Shown here piece by piece: positions 9,391 through 18,964 of a DNA stretch of 64,000 nt. Positions within the stretch are counted from its first letter, which is position 1. The number at the start of each line of letters is the position of its first letter. The position numbers and the translations under genes were made by a program. Origin of the DNA: Sepioteuthis lessoniana (Eukaryota > Mollusca > Cephalopoda > Myopsida > Loliginidae); contig OY757939.1 in NCBI GenBank assembly GCA_963585895.1, positions 53,068,063 through 53,132,062 on the forward strand, in the 5' to 3' direction. The notes under the pieces were generated by a model, which was not told the DNA's origin, did no database searches, and was given only the letters and a program-made list of their open reading frames with translations.

Positions 9391-10394
9391 GCCCAGTCAG
9401 CTGGTGCAGTTGAATACACCGACTGCATCTCTACCGAGGAGTAAGTCCTCCTCTCAACAAGTATCCCAGATATGATGCTAAGCAATCTGATGGTGAGGCT
9501 CCAGTCTTGGAGCTCTGGGGAATACAGATAACCCCTTCATCGTTATTACTCCCAAGTCTGCTTTGACCCAAAATGGTAGCACCTGATAGGGTCCTATCTA
9601 AAGGTCAAATAGAACTGTTTGATTATTATACTGTGTGCAAACAACTGACAGATTTTAAATTGAATTGTTAGCATTACATTGCAATACTTGGATCCATTTA
9701 ACTGTATGTAAATGAATTATGTAAATGAATAGAATTATTAATGATGAATATCAATACTTGAAACTCTTAAACTGCATGCCTAAATTGAATTAATGGTATT
9801 ACATCGCAATACTTGGAACCATTTAACTGTATGCAAAAATAGTATTATTACATTATGAGCAATATTGAACAAGTCCTGGCAGCAACACCCCACAAGGCAC
9901 CAACTATACGGCCACCTGCCTCCCATCATGAAAACTATCCAAGTTAGAAGAACCAGACATGCAGGACACTGCTGGTGGAGCAAGGATGAGCTCATAAGAG
10001 ATGTACTCCTATGGATCCCTGCATATGGCCAAGCAAAAGCAGGACAACCAGCTCAAACATACATACAGCAGCTATGTGAAGATATGGGATGTAGCCCTGA
10101 AGACCTGCCAGAGGTGATGAATGATAGGGAGAAGTTGTGAGAGAGGGTCAGGGATATCCGTGCTAGCAGCATGACATGATGATGATGATGATGATGCTTG
10201 GAACCATTTGATTGTATGCTAATGAATGAATAGTATTGGATAGAATTATTTGTGTCTATAGGAATACTTGTAACCACTCTACTCTGCGCAAGCAAATGTT
10301 CGTTATTAAGTAGAATTATTTGTGTTTGGCAGAAATACTTGAAACCATTTAACTATGTGCAAAAATGAGCTCAGGCAAATTTAAAAATGTGTTT
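9391..10394 (+). mobile_element. D-repeat, interrupted by an RTE fragment
   Basis: Head at 9391 (GCCCAGTCAGCTGG), body to about 9620, then middle units of a second type built on ATACTTGGAACCATTTAACTG. The middle continues after the RTE insertion at 9858-10197 up to the tail array at 10395. This middle type differs from the AATTCAGTTTAGCATAAG type of other copies, defining a D subfamily. Confidence 0.8.
9858..10197 (+). pseudogene. 5'-truncated RTE copy
   Basis: Begins abruptly at the codons for ILNKSWQQHPTRHQLYGHLP (residues about 947-966 of the intact RTE) and runs to the C-terminal DIRA motif and an (ATG)n tail. A TGA replaces the tryptophan codon of the EEW motif near 10138. Abrupt 5' truncation with an intact 3' end is the usual product of target-primed reverse transcription. 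Confidence 0.9.
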
Positions 10395-10850
10395 ACAAAT
10401 CATACATATTTAATATTTATATATAAATAGAATTTGGCTTAAATAACCTACAATGGTTGATATGCCATAAAACCCAACCAAACCAAATCACATATATTTT
10501 ATATATATTTATAAATAGTATTTGGCATTAAATAACCTACAATGGTTGATATGCCTTAAAACCCAACCAAACCATATCATATATATTCTATATATGTGTA
10601 TAAATAGGATTTAGCATTAAATAACCTACAATGGTTTGATATGCCATAAAACCCCACCAAACCAAATCACATATATTTTATATATATGTATAAATAGTAT
10701 TTGGCATTAAATAACCTACAATGGTTGATATGCCTTAAAACTCAACCAAACCATATCATATACATTTTATATATATATGTATAAATAGGATTTGGCATTA
10801 AATAACCTACAAGGGTTAATATGCCATTATACCAAACCCAACCAACATTG
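10395..10850 (+). repeat. D-tail tandem array, 5 units of 89-91 bp
   Basis: The hairpin tail (GGCATTAAATAACCTAC ... GGTTGATATGCC ... AACCCAACCAAACC) plus an AT-rich spacer is repeated head to tail. Equivalent positions are 10441, 10530, 10619, 10709 and 10800. It grew from the 3' end of the D-repeat just upstream. Confidence 0.92.
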
Positions 10851-10987
10851 ACTTTGATTAAAGCATTTTTTTTAGTTTGACAGCTGACTTTTCTGACTTC
10901 ATAAAAATACCTCGAACAAATTAGATTAGATTATTTAAATTAATGGCAAATTTTTCCAGTTCAAGCAGAGAAGGAGAAGAAAAAATG

Positions 10988-11365
10988 ATATAATCACTCA
11001 ATGTTATTATTTATTCACTATGCTTTGCTTAGTCTTACACATACAGTACTAAACTTAGCAGAGTCTCCATAGCATAATGGCTAAAGTGCTGAATTGCACC
11101 CTTAAAGGAAGCAAGTTCAAATTCTAGTCATGCTATGATGTTCTCTTTTGGACTAATACTCCTGGAAAAGGTATGAACCTCCTTATACTCCCAACTACGT
11201 GTTAAATAGTATCACTGCTGTTCCTCTACAAGGATGGCTTTGGTATTAAATAAACTATGAAGGTTGATATGTCATTAAAAAATGAAAGACTAAATTTGCT
11301 TACAAATCAGTGGTTACTCATTTGACTACTGAGCAGGCTCACTGTTGCTTAACTTCAGTGATCTG
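10988..11365 (-). mobile_element. 5S-rRNA-derived SINE, split by an S1 insertion
   Basis: The 5' head is at 11290-11365. On the minus strand it reads GATCACTGAAGTTAAGCAAC followed by an equivalent of the 5S C-box (GGGTGACCxCxTxGGAA). The 3' part is at 10988-11058 (AAGCAAAGC ... AACATTGAGTGATTA). The S1 element 11060-11282 separates the halves. Related copies are at 17955-18115 and 22755-22905. Confidence 0.65.
11060..11282 (+). mobile_element. S1 SINE nested in a 5S-SINE
   Basis: Full S1: a tRNA-like head (A box TAGCATAATGG, B box AAGTTCAAATTC), the central GGAAAAGGTATGAACC ... GTTAAATAG block and the hairpin tail ending at CATTAAA. The flanks ACTAAACTTAGC and ACTAAATTTGC look like a slightly decayed target duplication. 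Confidence 0.85.
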
Positions 11366-11395
11366 GCCCTAAATGATGCTATCATCAGTATGACT

Positions 11396-11772
11396 CTAAA
11401 TCATATAAGTCCGGTTGACTTGCCTGTAAAATATGCTAACTACATCTCTGCAAAGGGGTAAAACTTCCCCCCACCAACAAGTGTCCTGGATACGACTCTA
11501 AACCATCTGATTATAAGGCTCCAGTCCTTACCTTTGGGGAACGTGGAATACCCTTCATTGTTATTACTGCCAGGTTCACTCTGACACTGAGTGCTAGTAC
11601 CAGTTAGGGTGTCAAACATGGGTCAAATAAAATCACTTAATGATTTGTTATACTTGAAACCATTTAACTGTGTGCAGACAAATGAATAATGTTGAACAGA
11701 ATTTTTAGTTTAAATCACAGTACTTGAAATTATTTAGTTTCCTGAGTATGCGATTAAACTACATCTGATAAT
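11396..11772 (+). mobile_element. D-repeat 5' part, split by a solo LTR
   Basis: Diverged head and body (GTCCTGGATACGACTCTAAAC ... GGGTCAAATA), then ATACTTGAAACCATTTAACTG middle units. It is interrupted at 11777 by a solo LTR; D-like middle sequence resumes after 12281. Confidence 0.7.
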
Positions 11773-11776
11773 GTGG

Positions 11777-12277
11777 TGTTGTATATTGACTTACGACCCA
11801 GCTGGGCTGTCAAAATAGGAAATGCACCTATGTAAATAACAGGTGCATCCGGTCGAGGAATATCAGAATTATAACCTTGACCGTGGATGGGTTGAATGAG
11901 TGCAATTGTGACGCCCACAAGAAGAAGAGGGCGTTGAACTATTATATAACTCAGTGAAGACAGGAAGTCAGTTAGTTTTGGAGACCAGACCAGTTGGAGA
12001 TAAGATGTGGCAGAGAAAGCCAGCACCCAGCAGAGAGCTGGGCCCCCGGGCCTCCGGTTGAACAACCCTGGAGAACGAGAAAGACACAATGCTGATGGCC
12101 ATAAGAGTGGGGAGGTCAATATGTGGCAGTTCTGTTCAGTCTCCAACTCCCTCTCACACACAACCCTTTTAAATAAAGTGAGAGGTATATTTTTCTAAAT
12201 GACTGTGTCGCTCGTCTTTATTGTGTCGTCGTGTTCTGCATACAGATGTGCATGCATCTGTATATGAGTATACAATA
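11777..12277 (+). mobile_element. solo LTR, family L1 (copy 2)
   Basis: 501 bp, TGTTGTATATTGAC ... TATACAATA, flanked by GTGG (11773-11776 and 12278-12281). It contains AATAAA at about 12172 and a TATATAAC motif near 11943. Homologous along its length to copies 1 and 3. Confidence 0.82.
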
Positions 12278-12281
12278 GTGG

Positions 12282-12508
12282 CTCCAGTTTTAGAGTTTAA
12301 AGAATATGGAGTGCCATTACTCTTAAGACCACTCGTACTTGGAGTGGTAGTACCTATTAGGATAACATCTATGGGTCAAATAGACCAGTTTAATCTCTTA
12401 CAAGGAATTATTATTAATATGAAATAGAATTATTGTTGTTATTACTATACTTGAAATCATTTAACCATATGCAAACAAATTATTAATATTAAATTTGATA
12501 GAAATACT
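12282..12508 (+). mobile_element. D-like sequence, also present at 26439-26640
   Basis: Continues the interrupted D-repeat (GGAGTGGTAGTACCTATTAGG, CTATGGGTCAAATAGA). Almost all of 12312-12550 is repeated with about 98% identity upstream of a second RTE copy at 26.4 kb. The last 63 bases (12446-12508) recur perfectly at 13212-13274. Confidence 0.75.
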
Positions 12509-12527
12509 GGATATTTAGAATTACTCA

Positions 12528-13200
12528 TGTTAAATATCAATAGCACAAAATGGAATATATGTGCTATAATCAAACAGGCAACATCACCACACTAGACGGA
12601 ACCCCTCTGAAACTAGAAGACAAATTCACCTACCTAGGAAGCAGCGTTTCATCAACCAAAAAGAACATCAACACGCAGCTTACAAAGGCATGGACAGCTA
12701 TCGAAAGGCTATCGATAGGCTATCGATCATATGGAAATCAGACCTGACCGATACAATGAAACGCAGTTTCTTCCAGGCAGCGGTCATATCGATACTGGCG
12801 TATGGATGCACTACTTGGACGCTAACTAAACGGCTGGAGAAGAAGCTAGATGGCAATTACACAGGAATGTTGCGAGCAATATTGAACAAGTCCTGGCAGC
12901 AATACCCCACAAGGCACCAACTATACGGCCACCTGCCTCGTATCACGAAAACTATCCAAGTTAGATGAACCAGACATGCAGGACACTGCTGAAGAAGCAG
13001 GGACGAGCTCATAAGTGATCTACTCCTATGGACCCCTGCATATGGCCAAGCAAAAGCAGGACAACCAGCTCAAACATACATACAGCAGTTATGTGAGGAT
13101 ACGGGATGTAGCCCTGAAGACCTGCCAGGGGCGATGAATGATAGGGAGAAGTGGTGAGAGAGGGTCAAGGATATCCGTGCTAGCGGCACGACATGATGAT
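12528..13200 (+). pseudogene. 5'-truncated RTE copy with an internal duplication
   Basis: Corresponds to the intact RTE from about residue 838 (KTEYMCYNQTG) to the C-terminus and the ATG tail. A tandem duplication of the GGCTATCGATAG stretch near 12705-12725 shifts the frame. A TGA at about 12964 and another at 13154 replace RR and W codons. It cannot make the full C-terminal domain. Confidence 0.9.
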
Positions 13201-13211
13201 GATGGCAATAT

Positions 13212-13330
13212 TATACTTGAAATCATTTAACCATATGCAAACAAATTATTAATATTAAATTTGATAGAAATACTTTAAGCCATTTAACTGTGTGCAAACA
13301 ATTAATCTCTGCTTCATTTAAAAATGTTGC
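13212..13330 (+). repeat. 63-bp direct repeat and D middle units
   Basis: 13212-13274 is identical to 12446-12508, so the RTE copy sits between perfect 63-bp direct repeats. Further ATTTAACTGTGTGCAAAC units follow. Confidence 0.85.
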
Positions 13331-13339
13331 TTATAAATC

Positions 13340-13735
13340 ATATATATGGGAGAAAATAATGGATAGTAATCCGGCAAAAAAAGAAAAAAAAAACAACAAA
13401 AAACAAAACAGATTTATATGATTTGAATTTCGTCGAAAATGAGGAATGATTCGAAATCTCGTGATGAACTAACGGAAAGTGGATTATGCACAATGTTTCT
13501 AATATCAGGTGACGTATTTTAAAGAAACGAACGCTGATTCATTGATCAAATGGCCAATTTTTCTTGTCATAAACAGCCAACTTTTCTTGTACAACTTTTC
13601 CAAATTTTTATATATTTTTACACTTTTAATACATCCATCTACACTTAACATCACTAATAAAACCCCACACAGACCTGATGATGGTTCAGCAGAACCGAAA
13701 CGCTATAGTGTCGACTGACTTTGTTTCTCTATGTA
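13340..13735 (+). mobile_element. probable Penelope-like element end
   Basis: Low-copy AT-rich sequence that ends in a hammerhead-like motif at 13670-13717 and then an (AT)n run. Hammerhead motifs of this compact form are known from Penelope-like retroelements, and that is the only basis for the assignment. No coding region is visible. Confidence 0.4.
13670..13717 (+). ncRNA. hammerhead ribozyme-like motif
   Basis: In order: stem I strand CAGAC (13670-13674), core CTGATGA (13675-13681), a single extra T, stem II GGTTC / loop AGCA / GAACC (13683-13696), core GAAA (13697-13700). Stem III follows: CGC / loop TATA / GTG plus the A-T pair. The predicted cleavage is after GTC at 13712, followed by stem I strand GACTG. 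Stem I has one A-A mismatch. The extra T between core and stem II departs from the canonical fold and may reduce or abolish cleavage. Confidence 0.6.
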
Positions 13736-13737
13736 TA

Positions 13738-13850
13738 TATATATATTTATATATGATTTGGTATTAAATAACCCACAAGGGTTGATATGCTAAAAAACAC
13801 AACCAAACCAAACTAAATCATGTAATCACTCAATGTTATTTATTTGCATG
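13738..13850 (+). repeat. (AT)n, D tail fragment and 5S-SINE tail scrap
   Basis: After the AT run, 13757-13812 is a D hairpin tail. 13820-13846 (GTAATCACTCAATGTTATTT) matches the 3' end of the 5S-SINE. Confidence 0.7.
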
Positions 13851-14182
13851 GAGGGATTTTAGTAGCCCTTGAAAAAAGAAGATAGAATCTTTCAATAAAA
13901 CTTGTTTTAAAGCTTTAAAATTTCTCAATCATTGTTTCAAGCACTTTAGATGAGTTTTACTACAAGTACTTAAAGGGAATTTGTTTTTAATTTTTTTTTT
14001 TTTTTTGCTAGTGCAGGGTGGGGGTAGGGCATACGCTAGAGGGAAAAAAAATCCAATTGCCATCGTAATTCACATAAGCTGATTAGATCAATGCCTACTA
14101 TAATTCAACTGGTGATTTGGTCTAGACCATATTTGGTATTGATATGCGAGATATTATTCTCCAAAATTAGTCACCTACCTTT
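13851..14182. other. no recognised feature
   Basis: Low-copy AT-rich sequence with a poly(T) run near 13989-14006. Confidence 0.4.
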
Positions 14183-14797
14183 GTTTGGTTTAGTTTGGTT
14201 GGGTTTTAAGGCATATCAACCATTGTAGGTTATTCAATGCCAAATCCATTTTTATACATATAAACAGTTCTATTTAAAACAATTCAATTTAGCATAAGCA
14301 CACAGTTTAATCGTCAAAAACGTTTCTATTTCAAGCTCTTCAGTTTAGTCAAACAGTTCTATTTCAAACAATTCAGTTTAGTATAAGTATAGATTTTGTT
14401 TACACACAGTTAAATATCAAAATAGTTCTAGTCCAAACAATTCAATTTAGCATAGAAAAATGGTTCCATTTCAAACTATTCAGTTCAGCAGAAGTATACA
14501 GTTTAAATGTCAAAACAGTTCTATTTCAAGCAATTCAGTTTAGTATAAGTACACAGTTTAGTTCTATTTGGCCCATTGATAAGACCCTATTAGGTGCTAA
14601 CATTTCAGGCCAGGGTAGACCTGGGAGCAATAGCAATGAAGGAGTACTCCGCATTCCCCAAAGCTCCAGCATTGTTGGAACCTCAACATCAGATTGTTTT
14701 GTGTCATATCCAGGTCACCCATTGATGGGGGCAGGTCTTACCCCTCTGCAGAGAAGCAGTCTGTGTATTATAATGCCCCAGCTGACTTGGCAATCAC
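14183..14797 (-). mobile_element. D-repeat copy, long middle
   Basis: Minus-strand D-repeat: head near 14780-14797, body, CTATxGGTTAAATAG block near 14570, about five degenerate middle units of 50-60 bp, hairpin tail at 14200-14250. Confidence 0.87.
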
Positions 14798-14805
14798 CCA
14801 TCTTA

Positions 14806-15060
14806 GTATTGACTGCTCTGTCAGCCAGGCTTAGAATATACTTACTGTATCCCTTGCAGTTCTGGTGCTAGGAGGAGTGTGGAGTCACCATCTTGTTGTT
14901 ATTAATCCTATATCCATTCTGACCCAGAGTATTAATACCTATTTGGATTTCATCTATGGGTTAAATAGTTTGAAAATTATTTGTATTAGATTGAAATACT
15001 TGAAACCAAATAATTGTGAGCAAATTATTTGTATTAGGAGAAGCTATGAATTATAGTTTA
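14806..15060 (+). mobile_element. D-repeat, diverged partial
   Basis: Decayed head and body (ACTGCTCTGTCAGCCAGG ... CTATGGGTTAAATAG) with one or two ATACTTGAAACC units. Tail missing. Confidence 0.6.
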
Positions 15061-15062
15061 TG

Positions 15063-15315
15063 GATTGGTTTGGTTTCTTTATTTAATAACCGATCAACCT
15101 TCATGGGTTATTTAATATCAAATCCATCCTTTGTAGAAGAACAACAGTGATATTATTGAACCCATTGTTTTAGAAGATAAGGAGGTTTATATTTTCCCCC
15201 TGGATATTAGTCATATATTATGCAAGGGAACATAATAGGGCAACTGGATTTCAAATTTGCTTACTTTAAGGCCGCAGTCCAGCACTTTAGCTATTATACC
15301 ACAGGGACGCCTGCT
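15063..15315 (-). mobile_element. S1 SINE, diverged
   Basis: Minus-strand S1 with tail (GGTTTCTTTATTTAATAACC...) at the low end and tRNA-like head (TAGCTATTATACCACAGGG on plus) at the high end. Confidence 0.75.
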
Positions 15316-15336
15316 ATAGTTTCAAGTAACTATTTT

Positions 15337-15580
15337 TAATATGCCTAGTGGTTAGAGTGTTCACCAAAGGCTTGGGAGACCAGAGTTCAATCCCAAGTCG
15401 AGTTATACCAAAAACTCAAAAAATGGGACTTGATGCCTCTTTGCTTAACATTCAGCATTATAAAGTATGGATCAAAGGTAAAGTGCCCTTCCCTACACCT
15501 CGATGTAGTAGCTATCAAAAAGGGAGCCTTTGGTTCACCCTCGACTATTGTTGCCAACTTTACTTTTTTACTGTAATTGT
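15337..15580 (+). mobile_element. S3 SINE
   Basis: S3 is another tRNA-derived SINE. Its A box is in CTAGTGGTTAGAGTGTTC and its B box in GAGTTCAATCCC. The body includes TGATGCC...CTTGCTTAAC and a self-complementary CTACACCxxGGTGTAG hairpin. It ends in GCCAACTTTACTT. This copy lacks a short central segment. Confidence 0.85.
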
Positions 15581-15589
15581 TTATGAAGG

Positions 15590-16040
15590 ATTATTACTAT
15601 TAGTAGCTTGAAACCATAAAATTGCTTGCAAATTATTGGTGTTTGATAGGAATATTTGAAACCATTTAACTGTACACAAACAAATATTGTTAAATCAGAA
15701 TAGTTATTTTGAACCATATAAAGTATAAAAACATTTCTATTTCAAGCTATTCAGTTTAGTCAAGCAGTTCTAATTTAGCTAATTCAGTTTAGTATAAGTA
15801 TAGATTTTGTTTACACACAGTTAAGTGTCAAAACAGTTCTATATTAAACAATTCAGTTTAGTGTAAGCACGCAGTTTAAATGTAAGTACGGTTTAAAGCT
15901 ATTCAGTTTAGTCAAACAATTCAGTTTAGCATAAGTATACTGTTCTATTTAACCCATAGATAGGGCCCTATCAGGTGCTACCATGCCAGGCAAGAGTGGA
16001 TATGGGAGCAATAACAATGAAGGGGCACTCTGTATTCCCC
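15590..16040 (-). mobile_element. D-repeat, head replaced by an S3 joint
   Basis: Middle units and body on the minus strand (block CTATGGGTTAAATAG near 15950). The copy ends inside the body at CCCCAAAG, where an S3 SINE begins. The D head is absent. Confidence 0.75.
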
Positions 16041-16290
16041 AAAGTTGGCGACCGTAGTTGAGGACAACTCGAAGGCTCCTTTTTCAATAGCTACTACACC
16101 AAGGTGTTGGGGAGGGCGCAACTCCTTTCCCCGGATTGCTCCACTTTACTCTTGATCCATACCTTATAATGCTGAGTGTTAAGCAAGGCAGCATCAAGTA
16201 CCATTTTTTGAGTCTTTGGTATGACTTGGCCTGGGATTGAACGTAGGTCTCCTGGGCCATTGGCGAACACTTTAACCATCATGCCAATTT
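16041..16290 (-). mobile_element. S3 SINE
   Basis: Complete minus-strand S3 from the GCCAACTTTACTT-type end (low coordinate) to the tRNA-like head (CATAATGG motif reversed near 16275). Confidence 0.85.
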
Positions 16291-17176
16291 TAGTATCTGA
16301 TGGAAATTGAAACCATTTAAATATTTGCAAACAAATGATCACAAATAATGGAATTTTGAAAATATAGTTATTACAATTAAACATTAAAAATTATTCAAAT
16401 TTCAGTATTAATCTATAAGCAGTTGATACGTCTTAAAACAAATAAACCAAAGCAAACCATTAAATATTTCTTGAGCAGAATCATCATTGCTCATCTTCGG
16501 AGACTTAGACAGGATTGGAAGTTTCATTGTAACTTGACTGTAAATCATATCATATGAGGAAGTAGTGGGAAGTTAAATGTTGTAAAGAGGCAATTCTGTA
16601 TCATCATAGCAGAAAGAAAACATTTGGTGCCTTTCAGAGTAATATCTATTTACCGAATATACTGACATTGGTATTTGTCTAAAAAGAGGTAAATCTAGAG
16701 AATGAGGTCCACTACGAAAGCTATTCTTATATGCACTGGACGAGTCTTAAATAAAAGTCCATGGAAATAATAGTAGATCAGCACTGCCCAGCTCTACAAA
16801 AGGAGGGTATGAATCCCTCTCTTCTTACCCTCAAAGAATAGATAAATAGTTGGGCAGACTAAGTAAAAATTGCATCTCTTCTTCTGAATGAAGGCTGACC
16901 AATTCCGCACCGGCATAAAGACAATTTTCCCTGGCTTTGACCCAAGTCAATCCATATAAATATTTCAAAAATTCCTTAAGATCACTTATCTATAAACAAT
17001 CCAAAGAATATAAAGAAGTATTCCATATCCCATACACCCAAAAAGGTACGAAGGTGTTTCACTTTGTGCTCATGCCTTTGAAAAAGTGTTATAAAGTCAT
17101 AATTTCGTATCTTCACAAGAAGAAAACACATGGTGCCATTCAGGGAAATATTTATTTATAGAATATACAAATATTA
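16291..17176. other. D scraps and a diverged paired block
   Basis: 16300-16450 holds a D middle unit and tail scrap. A block at 16600-16680 (GAAAGAAAACATTTGGTGCC ... TATTTACCGAATATAC) has a diverged second copy at 17115-17170. A block at 16525-16565 (ATCATATGAGGAAGTA) recurs at 17885-17925. Origin unknown. Confidence 0.5.
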
Positions 17177-17770
17177 ATTTGCCCAGTCAGCTGGGGCTGT
17201 AGAATACACCAACTGCACCTCTACAGAGAGGTAACCCCCCGCCATGAGTGTCCTTGATATTACACTAAACAATCTGATGGTGACATTCCAGTGATGCTGG
17301 GGCTTTGGGGAATACAGAGTGCCCCTCCATTGCTATTGTTCCCATGTCCACTCTTGCCCGGCGTGGTAGCACCTGATAGGGCCCTATCTATGGGTTAAAT
17401 AGAACTAACAGTATACTTATGCTAAACTGAATTGTTTGACTAAACTGAATAGCTTTAAACCGTACTTACATTTAAACTGCGTGCTTACACTAAACTGAAT
17501 TGTTTAATATAGAACTGTTTTGACATTTAACTGTGTGTAAACAAAATCTATACTTATACTAAACTGAATTAGCTAAATTAGAACTGCTTGACTAAACTGA
17601 ATAGCTTGAAATAGAAATGTTTTTCACAATTAAACTGTACTTACATTTAGACTGTGTACTTAAGCTAAACTGAATTGTTTGCAATTGAACTATTTTCATA
17701 AAAAAACCTTCAAAGGTTGATATGCCATAAAACCCAAACAACCAGCCAATCAACCAACCAACTAACCAAC
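17177..17770 (+). mobile_element. D-repeat copy, full
   Basis: Head at 17180, body, CTATGGGTTAAATAG at about 17390, several TAAACTGAATTGTTT middle units, hairpin tail and the AACCAACC-rich end. The best plus-strand example of the complete element. Confidence 0.9.
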
Positions 17771-17954
17771 CTTTGTAGTACTTCCCCATCACTTAATTGA
17801 AGCTGATTTAAATGTCTTTTATGCAAGCAATTTCAGCCATTGCTTCTTAACTTCAATTGTTTAAATAAAACTGCCACTTTCAACATGACTTGACTGGAAA
17901 TCATGTCATATGAGGAAGTACTGTGAGTGAGATTGAATTATTTAAATAGCGTAA
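17771..17954. other. low-copy flank of a 5S-SINE
   Basis: Contains GTCATATGAGGAAGTA, also seen at 16545. Otherwise nothing recognised. Confidence 0.4.
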
Positions 17955-18115
17955 TCACTCAGTAATGTTATTTAATTGCTAAGCTTTGCCACTTTGTCTT
18001 GTACACAGGCCTTAAACTTCTTATGGTACCTACTGTTACTAAGTGGTCACTTGTCTTAGTAGTGAACAAGGTCGTTGTTGCTTAACTTTAGTGATCAGTA
18101 CATTCTTATTGTTAT
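17955..18115 (-). mobile_element. 5S-rRNA-derived SINE
   Basis: The minus strand reads TGATCACTAAAGTTAAGCAAC, then a TTCAxTACT and AAGTGACCACTTAGTAAC segment. This matches in order the 5S rRNA internal control region (GGAAGTTAAGCAAC ... GGTTAGTACTTGGATGGGTGACCxCCTGGGAA). The 3' part is TTTAAGGCC...AAGCTTAGCAATTAAATAAC. It is a SINE rather than a 5S gene because the 5' half of 5S is missing and the same 3' body recurs elsewhere. Confidence 0.7.
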
Positions 18116-18206
18116 TTACCAAGCTTTGCTTAGTATGGTACACTGGCCTCAAGTTGTTTAAAGTACCTATTGTCAGTAAGTGCTTACTTGTGTAAGTATC
18201 TTCAAT
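18116..18206 (-). mobile_element. 5S-SINE, partial tandem copy
   Basis: A second, 5'-incomplete copy directly adjacent (AAGCAAAGCTTGGTAAATAAC, GGCCAGTGTACC and AAGCACTTACTGACAATAGG on the minus strand). Equivalent positions are roughly 145 bases apart, making a dimer. Confidence 0.6.
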
Positions 18207-18587
18207 ATTTATTATTTTAGACTCGTATTTAAATGCAAGAGAAATTAGATAAGAAATTATGACTGGCAAAACTGGAATTGCCATATTTGAAGGATGGTCA
18301 TCCGTTTTTTGGGGGTTTTTTTTTAGGTGGGGCAGGGTTCCATAAAAACAGATAAGATACAAATCGTTCTTTTTATTTTTTTTGTTTTTTTCCTAGCAAA
18401 TCATTGATAGGGTACAAATTATTTCTTTTTCTTGCAAATCACTGATAAGATACAAATGTTTTTAGGTTTTTTTGTTTTTTAAACTGTTGAAAATTTGTAA
18501 AACATACTTCAAATTAATTACATAGCTGAAAATTCTAAAATAGGAAAGATTGTAAAGAAATAGTCACAATTTTTTAATTGTATTTAT
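18207..18587. other. no recognised feature
   Basis: AT-rich, with several T-runs between 18306 and 18480. Confidence 0.4.
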
Positions 18588-18716
18588 ATTTACCCAACCC
18601 CTCCATTCAGGCAGGATATGACACAAGGTCAATTTTTTAAGTGGAGTTTAACAGGTTTGAATTCAGGGTTTTCCTTCTCCTAGACTAGTTGCCTCATCAA
18701 GGCTGAAGAACCTAAT
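18588..18716 (-). mobile_element. S2 SINE, 5'-truncated
   Basis: Only the 3' part (GGGTTGG end to the GGTTCTTCAGCC block); no tRNA-like head. Confidence 0.8.
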
Positions 18717-18964
18717 TTTAATTGTATTCAATTTGACTTATTGTGACAAAATAAACAAGTATATCCACTCAAAGGTAATTTTTTAAGTCTTTATTTTTAT
18801 TTTTTGTCTATTTTTTTTTTCATTTAATTAATGTAAGAATAAGAATAAAGACAAATTACTAGCAAGAGTCTCGATAAATTCATCCATTGTTAAATTCAGC
18901 ATATTGTAAATTCATTGCCTGTAAATTTGTTGTATGTAAATTTATTGTATCAAATTAATTGCTC
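18717..18964. other. no recognised feature
   Basis: AT-rich low-copy sequence. Confidence 0.4.
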
